Position numbers and translations under genes: made by a program
Part shown: positions 1 through 7,458 of the stretch, one piece after another
How positions within the stretch are numbered: the first letter of the stretch is position 1
Layout of the letters: each line of letters opens with the position of its first letter
Assembly (NCBI RefSeq): GCF_026104355.1
Contig: NZ_CP110535.1
Span: forward strand, 4,154,001 to 4,218,000
Reading direction: 5' to 3'
Length of the DNA: 64,000 bases
DNA from: Halomonas sp. BDJS001
GTDB taxonomy: Bacteria > Pseudomonadota > Gammaproteobacteria > Pseudomonadales > Halomonadaceae
Notes under the pieces: model-generated
The model's input: only the letters and a program-made list of their open reading frames with translations
The model's database searches: none
What the model was told of the DNA's origin: nothing

Positions 1-328
1 CAGCTCGGGTAGAGCTTTGACGTTGCGCATCGATATCGAACGGGGTTTTATAGGGGTGTCGCTTGACCGTCTGGCCCTGCTGAACAGGCGTCATGCAGGC
101 GCGCATGCCGGAGCGGCCGTCGACGCTGACCAGACACTCGAAACAGGCGCCCATGCCGCAATAATGTCCATGGGTTCCCCCCAGACGGCCTTCTCGCTGA
201 GACAGGTGGCCAGCGCCAACAAGTGCGGCCCCCAGGCTTTGGCCTTCAAGGGCGCTGACCTTCTTGCCTTCGAAGGTAAAGGTTATCTCTTTAGCTTTTT
301 TAGAGATCCTGCTTCCCAGCGCGTCCAT
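1..328 (-). CDS. (2Fe-2S)-binding subunit of a D-amino-acid/hydroxyproline-type dehydrogenase (3' end outside window)
   Basis: This is a small ferredoxin-like subunit; translation of the minus strand gives a protein whose cysteines fall at about residues 57, 62, 65 and 78 (CGMGACFEC, then a later Cys), the plant-type [2Fe-2S] pattern of the small subunits of opine/D-hydroxyproline dehydrogenases. The ATG at 328 is preceded by a strong AGGAGG about six bases upstream. The gene runs off the left edge after about 109 codons, near the usual length of the family. It lies 9 bp downstream of a DapA-family lyase and a TRAP transporter operon, which suggests that the FAD subunits follow beyond the window. 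Family membership is clear; the substrate is inferred from context only. Confidence 0.8.
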   Translation of the reverse strand, partial: MDALGSRISKKAKEITFTFEGKKVSALEGQSLGAALVGAGHLSQREGRLGGTHGHYCGMGACFECLVSVDGRSGMRACMTPVQQGQTVKRHPYKTPFDIDAQRQSSTRA

Positions 329-337
329 TGAAGCCTC

Positions 338-1216
338 CTATTTCAACGAAAGCTTGCGAACGATGTCATCGGCCCACGCCTTGTCCTCAGAGGGCGAGGG
401 AAGGCGCGGAGGACGCGGATGCCCAACGCTTTTTCCCATCGACTCGAGCAGCGCCTTGGTGCCGGATACGTAGCGATGGCCGAACACGAAATCAATGACC
501 GGCAGAATGTGGCGATACACCTCCCTGGCGCGATCCAGATCCTTTTCCACCACCGTGGTGGTGTATAGATCGGCAAACTCCTTAGGCATAACGTTGGAGC
601 CAACCGCTACCCAGCCGATCGCGCCTTCCACGTAGGATTCAAACCCCAGCACCCCGCCAAACACGCCTATCTTATCGCCGCATAGCCTCAAAATATCGCG
701 CACGCGCGTAATCTCTAGCGTCGACTCCTTGATGTAAGCCACGTTTTCGATCTCGGCAAGCCGTGCCACCGTTTCGGGCATCATGTCCACGTTGGCCGCA
801 TTGGGATTGTTGTAGATCATAATTGGCAGCGAGACCGCGTCGGATACCTGCTTGTAGTGGTGATAGAGCTCGTCTTCGGTGGGACAGCTGTAGTAAGGCG
901 GAATGATCATCAGTCCGTCCGCGCCAAGCTGTTCGGCTTCCTGGCTGTAACGAATAACATCATTGGTATTTTCAGCGCCGGTACCTACCAGCACGGGAAC
1001 GCGACCACCGGCTTGATCGATCACGGTCTTGGCCACCAGACGGCGCTCGTCGTCGGTCATCGAAAGAAATTCACCGGTACTACCAAGCGGGATCAACCCA
1101 TGGATGCCCTGCTCAATCTGCCAATCGATAAACGTGCGCAGTCTCTCTACGTCGACTTCCAAGTCTTTATCGAAAGGTGTAATAAGAACACTATAAGTAC
1201 CAGCAAACTGGGACAT
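338..1216 (-). CDS. DapA/N-acetylneuraminate-lyase family protein, possible 1-pyrroline-4-hydroxy-2-carboxylate deaminase
   Basis: This is a 292-aa class I aldolase-type TIM barrel. It has the GSTGE phosphate/carboxylate loop at residues 45-49, the catalytic Tyr at about 135 (MIYNNP) and the Schiff-base Lys at about 163 (YIKEST). In the hydroxyproline pathway a DapA homologue deaminates pyrroline-4-hydroxy-2-carboxylate to 2-oxoglutarate semialdehyde, and such genes sit beside a D-hydroxyproline dehydrogenase with a small [2Fe-2S] subunit, as here. The ATG at 1216 has a GGAG six bases upstream. It follows dctM by 19 bp, so it is probably co-transcribed with the transporter. The fold is certain. 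The pathway is an inference, and other keto-deoxy-sugar or amino-acid lyases of the family remain possible. Confidence 0.75.
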   Translation of the reverse strand: MSQFAGTYSVLITPFDKDLEVDVERLRTFIDWQIEQGIHGLIPLGSTGEFLSMTDDERRLVAKTVIDQAGGRVPVLVGTGAENTNDVIRYSQEAEQLGADGLMIIPPYYSCPTEDELYHHYKQVSDAVSLPIMIYNNPNAANVDMMPETVARLAEIENVAYIKESTLEITRVRDILRLCGDKIGVFGGVLGFESYVEGAIGWVAVGSNVMPKEFADLYTTTVVEKDLDRAREVYRHILPVIDFVFGHRYVSGTKALLESMGKSVGHPRPPRLPSPSEDKAWADDIVRKLSLK

Positions 1217-1235
1217 TTAATTCTCCGACTCAACG

Positions 1236-2516
1236 TTAACGGGTTCTAAAAAAATCGGGTAAGGCGGTCACGACAGATGGGACGTAAGTCGCCAGCAGAA
1301 GCACGGCCAACATGAAACTCAAGGGCAGGATGATTTTGCCCGCTACGCGCATGATGGGGCGCTGGGCGATACTGCTAGCGACAAACAGCGTGATGCCGTA
1401 GGGCGGCGTGATCATGCCGATGGAAAGGTTGATGATGATCACCACGCCCAGATGCAGCGGGTCGATACCGTAGCTCTGCGCCACGGGCATCAACACCGGC
1501 ACCAGGATCAATATGGCGGCGATGCTTTCCATGAACATTCCGACAAAAATCAGCCCGACATTCAGCAGCGCCAGAAATACCCAGGGATTGTCTGACACAG
1601 ACTGTAAAAAGCCTACCAATAGCTGGGGTGCGCCTTCTCTGGCCACTAACCATGAGAAAATATTGGCCACGGCAATGATCATCATCACGGAGGCAGAAAT
1701 ACTCGCCGCCCGCAGCATCAGGCGAGGCAGATCACGAAACTTGAGCTCTTTATAGATAAAGAGCCCCACCAGAAGTCCGGTCGCAACAGCGACCGAGGCG
1801 GCTTCGGTCGGAGTAAAAACGCCCCCGACAATACCTCCGATGATGATGATGGGCATCAGAAAAGCCGGAATGGCCCTCAAGGCGGTCGCACCCAGTTCCT
1901 TCAAGGAGAAAGGCTGCACCTGGCTATACACACCGCCATAACGCCGGGCGTGAAAATACCCCGCCAGCAACAGCCCCAGCGCCATTAAAAACCCTGGTAC
2001 GACACCGGCGATAAACATATCGCCTACCGAAACATTACCTACCGAGGCCAGCACGATCATCATGATGGAGGGAGGAATGACGGGACCCAGAGAGCCCGCC
2101 GCGGCCATCAAACCAGCGGCAAAGTCGATATCGTAACGGCGACTTCTCATCTCGGGCAGCATTAGAGAGGCGGTGGCCGCCGTATCCGCAGAGCCAGAAC
2201 CCGACACGGCTGCAAGGCCAGTGCCCGATACGACGGACACCAACAGCAGCGACCCTCGAATCCAGCCGACCAGCGCGGTTGCAAAATCGATCATGCGACG
2301 TGCAATACCGCCGCGCTCCATCAAAAGCCCTGACAGGACGAAAAACGGAATGGCCATGATGGTAAAACTGTCCAGACCCGCGAACAGACGCTGGGGAATA
2401 ATGCTGCTAGATATCCCCTCGCCCACCAGCACAAGACTCGCCGAGACGCCCATGGTAAAAACGATGGGGGCGCCGGCAATTAAAAGCAGTACGAATAACA
2501 CCATGACCATGATCAT
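1236..2516 (-). CDS. dctM: TRAP transporter large permease (DctM family)
   Basis: This 426-aa very hydrophobic protein has a dozen or so membrane spans and the length and GxxxPPS/ITPPYG-type signatures of DctM (IPPSIMMI near residue 150; MITPPYG near 375). DctM is the channel subunit of tripartite ATP-independent periplasmic transporters and uses a sodium gradient to import carboxylates or amino-acid-like substrates delivered by DctP. Its ATG overlaps the dctQ stop codon by four bases (ATGA), indicating translational coupling. The substrate is unknown; the adjacent lyase and [2Fe-2S] subunit suggest hydroxyproline or a related imino acid. Confidence 0.93.
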   Translation of the reverse strand: MIMVMVLFVLLLIAGAPIVFTMGVSASLVLVGEGISSSIIPQRLFAGLDSFTIMAIPFFVLSGLLMERGGIARRMIDFATALVGWIRGSLLLVSVVSGTGLAAVSGSGSADTAATASLMLPEMRSRRYDIDFAAGLMAAAGSLGPVIPPSIMMIVLASVGNVSVGDMFIAGVVPGFLMALGLLLAGYFHARRYGGVYSQVQPFSLKELGATALRAIPAFLMPIIIIGGIVGGVFTPTEAASVAVATGLLVGLFIYKELKFRDLPRLMLRAASISASVMMIIAVANIFSWLVAREGAPQLLVGFLQSVSDNPWVFLALLNVGLIFVGMFMESIAAILILVPVLMPVAQSYGIDPLHLGVVIIINLSIGMITPPYGITLFVASSIAQRPIMRVAGKIILPLSFMLAVLLLATYVPSVVTALPDFFRTR

Positions 2517-3034
2517 AATGCGGTTTCCTCATTATTATTGTCAGCGCTATCTTTAGCGAAAATCTTCTTTAAATAGGCAATACTGAATTCGAGGAAGAAA
2601 TAGCCAAGCCCTACCGGCAGGGAGAGATAAGGTATCCACATGGGTATACCCAATGCCGACGAAGTCTGAATCTGGCCAATTTGAAGTAGCCGCTGACTGG
2701 CGAGAATAGCGAGCCATAAAAACCAGCTGCCCAAAAGCAGAATAAAAAGTGCTGTAATTCGCTTGAGAATATCGGGCAAAACGTCATACAGGATATCAAC
2801 GCCAATATGCAGCTTTTCACGCATGGCAATACCGGCGGCCAAAAAGATAACCCATATCTGGGCGAAGGTAGCCGTTTCTGCCGCACCAGCCACGGAAAAT
2901 CCGAAGACATACCGTCCTGCCACAAGCGTCAGTATTGCGACGACCATATAGCTGAAAAGGACAACGACACATACGGCAATCAAGAACCTGATACCGTGCA
3001 GCACTCGCTCAGCCACTTGCACTATAGGTGCCAT
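2513..3034 (-). CDS. dctQ: TRAP transporter small permease (DctQ family)
   Basis: The 173-aa protein has four hydrophobic helices, the standard architecture of the DctQ subunit that pairs with DctM in the inner membrane. Its start at 3034 is preceded by GGGG five bases upstream. It lies between dctP and dctM, the usual order for these operons. A hairpin in the 53-bp gap after dctP may reduce its expression relative to the binding protein. The C-terminus is acidic and overlaps the dctM start. Confidence 0.9.
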   Translation of the reverse strand: MAPIVQVAERVLHGIRFLIAVCVVVLFSYMVVAILTLVAGRYVFGFSVAGAAETATFAQIWVIFLAAGIAMREKLHIGVDILYDVLPDILKRITALFILLLGSWFLWLAILASQRLLQIGQIQTSSALGIPMWIPYLSLPVGLGYFFLEFSIAYLKKIFAKDSADNNNEETAL

Positions 3035-3053
3035 AATTACCCCCTGAAGTAGC

Positions 3054-3073
3054 AGGGCTATATCAATAGCCCT
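3054..3073 (-). promoter_or_regulatory. Intercistronic stem-loop between dctP and dctQ
   Basis: A perfect 8-bp inverted repeat (AGGGCTAT, spacer ATCA, ATAGCCCT) lies just after the dctP stop codon and before the dctQ ribosome binding site. It has no T-tract, so it looks like an mRNA-stabilising or attenuating hairpin rather than a terminator. TRAP binding proteins are usually needed in excess over the permease. Confidence 0.5.
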
Positions 3074-3087
3074 GACTCTCTAAACGG

Positions 3088-4059
3088 CTAGCGTAGTTGC
3101 TCAATGACGTTCAAAAGCTCTTGCTTCTGATCCGTATCGACGAATTCGCTATAGACCGCCTGAGACCTTTCGCGGAAGGGTTCGATTTCAGGCTGGGTAA
3201 ACTCAACACCGGCACTTAAAAGCTCTTCACGGATGCGCGCGTCCATCTCGGCATATACTTGACGCTCGTATTGAGCGGACTCTTTACCTGCAATCATCAC
3301 AGCCTGCTGCACATCTTCGGGCAGACTTTGGAAGCGCTCCTCAGACATGATGAGATCCGCAACCAACGTGGTCCAGCTCACTTCGGCAAGATATGGCGCC
3401 ACCTCGTAAAACCTCTGTGCCTGATAGTTGGTGAAGGCAGCTTCAGCGCCATCCACCACGCCAGACTCTAACGCCGCATAAAGCTCGCTGTAAGCAAGTG
3501 GCGAGGCATTAGCACCAAACGCGTTGAAAGAGGCAACATGGGCCGGAATCTGCATAGTTCTAATACTTTGGCGCTCCAGGTCTTCGATACTGTTGACCGG
3601 CTCCTGGGTCACGATATGGCGAACCCCCGCCTCGTAAAAGCCCAGTAGTTTAAAGCCGTTGTCCTGCATAGAACCGGCCAGACGCTCGCCAACCTCGCCG
3701 TCCATAACGCGATACATGTGCTGACGGTCATCAAACAGGAAAGGCAGATCAAAAATCGACAATTCGGAAACGAAGTTGGTCAAAACACCGTTAGTGGGAA
3801 CGGCAATATCCAGAGTACCTAAAAGCAACCCCTCGATCATTTCGCGCTCATTACCTAACTGATTATTAGGAAATATCTGCACGGTAACTTCGCCGTTTGT
3901 TTCGCGCTCGACAACTTCTGCGAATTTTTCTAACCCCTTTTGATAAGGCTCGCTCAAGTTGGCCGAGTGCCCAGCGCGCAACACTAAGCTTTCAGCCCAA
4001 GAAGACGTGGAGTAAATAGAGGTAAGTGCAATAATTCCAACAGCTATAGATTTTTTCAT
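3088..4059 (-). CDS. dctP: TRAP transporter periplasmic solute-binding protein (DctP family)
   Basis: I chose the ATG at 4059 because it opens with a typical Sec signal (MKKS, hydrophobic core, AWA-E cleavage site near residue 23) and places an AGAGAG element just upstream; the open frame continues further but that part would sit in front of the signal peptide and cross the promoter. The mature part contains the DctP hallmarks: the Arg in the ESIRTMQIPAH-type region and the ALESGVVDGAE motif typical of the DctP/TAXI family. It binds the substrate in the periplasm and hands it to DctQM. It is the first gene of the operon dctP-dctQ-dctM-lyase-[2Fe-2S] protein. Confidence 0.92.
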   Translation of the reverse strand: MKKSIAVGIIALTSIYSTSSWAESLVLRAGHSANLSEPYQKGLEKFAEVVERETNGEVTVQIFPNNQLGNEREMIEGLLLGTLDIAVPTNGVLTNFVSELSIFDLPFLFDDRQHMYRVMDGEVGERLAGSMQDNGFKLLGFYEAGVRHIVTQEPVNSIEDLERQSIRTMQIPAHVASFNAFGANASPLAYSELYAALESGVVDGAEAAFTNYQAQRFYEVAPYLAEVSWTTLVADLIMSEERFQSLPEDVQQAVMIAGKESAQYERQVYAEMDARIREELLSAGVEFTQPEIEPFRERSQAVYSEFVDTDQKQELLNVIEQLR

Positions 4060-4088
4060 AATTATCTCTCTTAGACGTTGACGCATTA

Positions 4089-4118
4089 TTTGTAGACCAC
4101 CGGTATACCAACTGTCAA
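4089..4118 (-). promoter_or_regulatory. Probable promoter of the TRAP operon with an embedded GGTATACC operator
   Basis: On the minus strand TTGACA (4118-4113) and TACAAA (4094-4089) are separated by 18 bp and lie about 30 bp ahead of the dctP ATG. The perfect palindrome GGTATACC (4102-4109) sits in the spacer. FadR-subfamily GntR repressors bind short palindromes of this kind, and one is encoded immediately upstream, so repression by occlusion is a reasonable inference. Confidence 0.5.
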
Positions 4119-4232
4119 CCAATAATCCCACGTGGAAAAATTATTTCTACGCTCCAAAAAAGGTATAAAATAAGGCATTTGCACAAAAATTGTGCGACGC
4201 TCTACTGTCTATTAGATTCTCTTGCACTTATT

Positions 4233-4258
4233 AAGCTTTCGCAAAGATTCGAAAGCTT
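4233..4258. repeat. 9-bp inverted repeat downstream of the GntR gene
   Basis: AAGCTTTCG and its exact complement CGAAAGCTT flank an 8-nt loop in the 258-bp gap between the gntR stop and dctP. It could end gntR transcription, although there is no clear T-tract, or be a regulatory element. The rest of the gap is AT-rich and shows no gene. Confidence 0.35.
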
Positions 4259-4317
4259 TCTTAACGAACAATCTGGTATCTGAGAGCACCAAACCGGTGC
4301 ATCAAAACGAACTAAAA

Positions 4318-4992
4318 TTAGAGAGCTTCAAAAATATTTTTCTTCGTTTCACGTAGGTGATCGTACATTGCCTTACGCGCCTTATCAGAATCGCCTTCTA
4401 CGATGGCATTGATTATCGCCAAGTGTGCGTCATACCCAGGGAAAGATTTGGCGGGCAGCGTCTGGTTTTCAAAAATCTGCGTCGTTTTTCTCAGTTCAGA
4501 AATAATTTTTAGAAGCACTTCGTTGCCGGTGACCTGTGCGATCCCCATATGCAGTGTTTGATCAAACTCCCACTGTTGCTCAAGCCCCACTTGTTTAGAA
4601 AGCCTAATTGAATCTAACCTCTCGACCCAGTCCGCGATTTCCTTGGTTTGTGATTTAGCCGCTGCCAGAGCAGCCGCCTCGGGTTCGAGTAGCTCTCGTA
4701 CCTGTAGTGCAGCCACATATTCATTGATGGCGATTTTTTTCACGCCAATGGTGCGTGCATTCAAGCGTACAAGCCAACCTTCTGCCTCAAGTCGTCTTAA
4801 GGCTTCACGTACAGGGGTACGCGACATATCCAGCTTATCTGCAAGGCGCCTTTCTTGCACTATATCGCCCCCAGAAAGCTCGCGGGCAAGAATCATCCGC
4901 ATGATAGCCTCGTAGGCCACACTCGAAAGGCCTCCGTGATCAGCTTGCTCATAAGAAATCCAATCATTCACTGCTAACATAAAGGTTGTCAT
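4318..4992 (-). CDS. GntR-family transcriptional regulator (FCD subfamily)
   Basis: This 224-aa protein has an N-terminal winged helix-turn-helix (residues about 25-90, with the diagnostic LADKLDMSRTPVREALRRLE segment). An all-helical FCD ligand domain follows, including the conserved Asp and His residues of a metal-binding FCD pocket (FDQTLHMGIA and a late YDAHLAII). FCD regulators normally repress adjacent catabolic genes and respond to a carboxylic acid. It faces the TRAP operon in the same orientation from 258 bp upstream and is the obvious regulator for it. The ligand is not predictable. Confidence 0.9.
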   Translation of the reverse strand: MTTFMLAVNDWISYEQADHGGLSSVAYEAIMRMILARELSGGDIVQERRLADKLDMSRTPVREALRRLEAEGWLVRLNARTIGVKKIAINEYVAALQVRELLEPEAAALAAAKSQTKEIADWVERLDSIRLSKQVGLEQQWEFDQTLHMGIAQVTGNEVLLKIISELRKTTQIFENQTLPAKSFPGYDAHLAIINAIVEGDSDKARKAMYDHLRETKKNIFEAL

Positions 4993-5035
4993 CCCACTAT
5001 TAATAAAACCACCTGGATACTGCTAAAAAGCATTG

Positions 5036-5051
5036 TAATAAGTTCTTATTA
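5036..5051. promoter_or_regulatory. Palindrome in the gntR promoter region
   Basis: TAATAAG and CTTATTA are exact inverted arms separated by two bases, 44 bp ahead of the gntR ATG. Its position between the regulator start and the next gene suggests an autoregulatory operator, but it differs from the GGTATACC element at dctP, so the assignment is uncertain. The remaining bases up to 5228 show no gene. Confidence 0.35.
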
Positions 5052-5228
5052 TTTACACCTAGACCTCATTATCACCACCTTGAAATTAACAGATACTAAG
5101 CGGTACTTAACTGTATCAGCTTTGTTAAAGAAAGATGTACCAGCTTTTCTAGTCTCATTACAATACAGTATATCGACTCATCCAGATAAACGCTCTTGCA
5201 GCCCTAGAAAATATCCTTGAATGTCATA

Positions 5229-5849
5229 TCAAGCCGTCAGCCCAATGCCGCGCAAAATCACCGAGGTGACCGACTGCACGGCTTTTTCGAACTGCAGGTC
5301 ATCCAGCGGTTGATCGTCGTTGAGCAGATAGATCTGGTAGTCGAAGTCGGCGTAGTGCTGGGTGGAGGCCCAGATCATATAGAGCAGGTAGGAAGGCTCG
5401 ACGGGGTTGATTTGACCTGACTCGACCCACTCGCGGATTTTCGACTCTTTAAGCTTGGCCCACTCGTAGAGGTTGTCGCGCAGGCTCTCTTTGAGGATCG
5501 GCGCGCCCTGCATCACCTCGGCCGCCCATACTTTCGAGCCGTGGGCGCGATTGCGGGAGTGGTTCATCTTGGCGCGAATATAGGTGGAGAGCACCACGCG
5601 GGGGTCATCGTAGAGCTCGAAGCAGAGCGCGTCCTGCTTCCAGACCTCTAAAAGCTCCAGTAACACATCCTGGTACAAGGCTTTTTTGGTGGAGAAGTAG
5701 TAGTGCACGTTGGACTTGGGAAGTTCGGCCATCTGGGCGATTTCCCCCATAGAGGCACCGGCGTAGCCTTTTTCGGCAAATAGCTGCTCCGCGGCTAAGA
5801 GAATCTTCTTAACGTTGGTCTGGCGAATTTCATCCTGGGTTCTTGCCAC
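5229..5849 (-). CDS. RutR-like TetR-family regulator
   Basis: The 206-aa protein has a TetR helix-turn-helix at residues about 10-55 (ILLAAEQLFAEKGYAG, then LPKSNVHYYFSTKKALY). Its C-terminal domain closely follows E. coli RutR, for example the MIWASTQHYADF segment. RutR represses pyrimidine degradation genes and is released by uracil. I selected the GTG at 5849: the longer frame begins inside the terminator of mmsA, and GTG gives the expected length, with AAGGA 11 bases upstream. Its place beside beta-alanine and malonate-semialdehyde genes, the products of reductive pyrimidine breakdown, fits a RutR-type role. The actual ligand is unknown. Confidence 0.85.
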   Translation of the reverse strand: MARTQDEIRQTNVKKILLAAEQLFAEKGYAGASMGEIAQMAELPKSNVHYYFSTKKALYQDVLLELLEVWKQDALCFELYDDPRVVLSTYIRAKMNHSRNRAHGSKVWAAEVMQGAPILKESLRDNLYEWAKLKESKIREWVESGQINPVEPSYLLYMIWASTQHYADFDYQIYLLNDDQPLDDLQFEKAVQSVTSVILRGIGLTA

Positions 5850-5885
5850 GCTGCACTCGTTCCTTACGTCGAAGATAGGCACTAA

Positions 5886-5914
5886 CAAAAGCACCGCCGC
5901 AGAGCGACGGTGCT
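5886..5914 (-). terminator. Rho-independent terminator of the aminotransferase-mmsA operon
   Basis: On the minus strand an AGCACCG/CGGTGCT stem with an 11-nt loop is followed by a short T-run, 29 bp after the mmsA stop. It separates mmsA from the downstream RutR-like gene. Confidence 0.65.
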
Positions 5915-5942
5915 GAGAAGATCTCCTATTTACCCTAGGACG

Positions 5943-7439
5943 TCAACTTTGATTGGCGGGGAACGAGAACTCCGCACGGGTCGCTTCGCTAACCGACGGC
6001 CAGCGCTGGGAAACGGCTTTGCGGCGGGTGTAGAAGCGCACTGAATCCGGGCCGTAGGCGTGAAGATCACCAAACAGTGAGCGCTTCCAACCGCCAAAGC
6101 TGTGGTAGGCCACGGGCACTGGTAGCGGCACGTTCACCCCGACCATGCCAACCTCGATAGCGTCGGTAAAGCGACGGGCAGCTTCGCCATCGCGGGTGAA
6201 CAGGCAGGTGCCATTGCCGTATTCGTGGTCGTTAATCAGTTGCATGGCGTCATCAAGGCTAGCAACCCGCATGACACAGAGCACCGGCCCAAAAATCTCT
6301 TCCTGGTAAATGCGCATCTCGGCGGTGACGTTATCGAACAGGCAGCCACCCATGAAGTAGCCCTCCTCGTAGCCTGCGACTTGCAGATCACGGCCGTCTG
6401 CGACCAGCGTTGCACCAGCGCTTACACCATCTTCGATAAAACTGAGCACTTTAGCGCGATGCTCGGCGGTCACCAGCGGGCCCATATCCAGATCTTTTTT
6501 AGTGCCGGGGCCAACTTTCAGTTGGGCAATTTTAGGCAGCATGGTTTCGACTAAACGATTGGCCGTTTCATCGCCGACGCACACCGCCACCGAGATCGCC
6601 ATGCAGCGCTCGCCGCAGCTACCAAATGCTGCGCCCATTAGCGTATTGGCGGCGTTCTCTAAATCGGCATCCGGCAGCACGACAGCATGATTCTTCGCCC
6701 CACCTAGAGCCTGAACGCGTTTGCCCGCAGCAGAGCCCCGGCTATAGATCGCTTCCGCGACCGGCGTTGAGCCAACAAAGGAAATGGCTTTTACGGCCTT
6801 GGCGTCCAGCAGCGTTTCCACCGCTTCGCGTCCACCGTGTATCACATTCATGACGCCTTTCGGCAGCCCCGCCTCTTGTAGCAGTTCAGCTACCGCCATC
6901 GCCGCTGAAGGATCCTTCTCCGAGGGTTTGAGGATAAAGGTGTTGCCGCAGGCGATTGCCATGGGGTACATCCACAGTGGCACCATGGCGGGGAAGTTAA
7001 ACGGCGTGATGCCCGCCACCACGCCTAACGGCTGAAAGTTAGACCACGCATCAATACCTGGCCCTACGTTGTGGGAGTACTCGCCTTTGAGGAGTTCCGG
7101 TACGCCGCAGGCGTACTCAACGTTCTCAATGCCACGCTTGAGCTCCCCCATAGCGTCTTCCGGGGTTTTGCCATGCTCTTCGCTAACCAGTTGCACCAGG
7201 CGGTTAGCGTTATCTTCGAGCAGTTGCTTAAAGCGGTACATCACCTGGGCGCGCTTGGCTGGCGGGGTATCGCGCCAAGCAGGAAATGCCGCCTGGGCAG
7301 CGGCAATGGCACGCTCTACGTCGGCTGCATTGGCATCCGCCACTTGGCGAATCACTTTGCCCGTTGAGGGATTGGTTACGTCCAGCGTCCGCTGGCTTTG
7401 TACTAATTCACCGTTAATCAGGTGGGAAACATTACTCAT
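5943..7439 (-). CDS. mmsA: CoA-acylating methylmalonate/malonate-semialdehyde dehydrogenase
   Basis: This 498-aa aldehyde dehydrogenase is of the CoA-dependent MMSDH type. Diagnostic features are the ITPFNFPAMVPLWM segment (about 144-157), FVGSTPVAE, and the catalytic Cys at about 279 in GERCMAIS, without the Glu general base of ordinary ALDHs. It converts malonate or methylmalonate semialdehyde plus CoA and NAD+ to acetyl- or propionyl-CoA with CO2. It lies 19 bp downstream of an omega-aminotransferase, the enzyme that makes malonate semialdehyde from beta-alanine. The start has CGGAG nine bases upstream. Function is well supported. Confidence 0.93.
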   Translation of the reverse strand: MSNVSHLINGELVQSQRTLDVTNPSTGKVIRQVADANAADVERAIAAAQAAFPAWRDTPPAKRAQVMYRFKQLLEDNANRLVQLVSEEHGKTPEDAMGELKRGIENVEYACGVPELLKGEYSHNVGPGIDAWSNFQPLGVVAGITPFNFPAMVPLWMYPMAIACGNTFILKPSEKDPSAAMAVAELLQEAGLPKGVMNVIHGGREAVETLLDAKAVKAISFVGSTPVAEAIYSRGSAAGKRVQALGGAKNHAVVLPDADLENAANTLMGAAFGSCGERCMAISVAVCVGDETANRLVETMLPKIAQLKVGPGTKKDLDMGPLVTAEHRAKVLSFIEDGVSAGATLVADGRDLQVAGYEEGYFMGGCLFDNVTAEMRIYQEEIFGPVLCVMRVASLDDAMQLINDHEYGNGTCLFTRDGEAARRFTDAIEVGMVGVNVPLPVPVAYHSFGGWKRSLFGDLHAYGPDSVRFYTRRKAVSQRWPSVSEATRAEFSFPANQS

Positions 7440-7458
7440 ATTTAAACTCCGGAACAGA

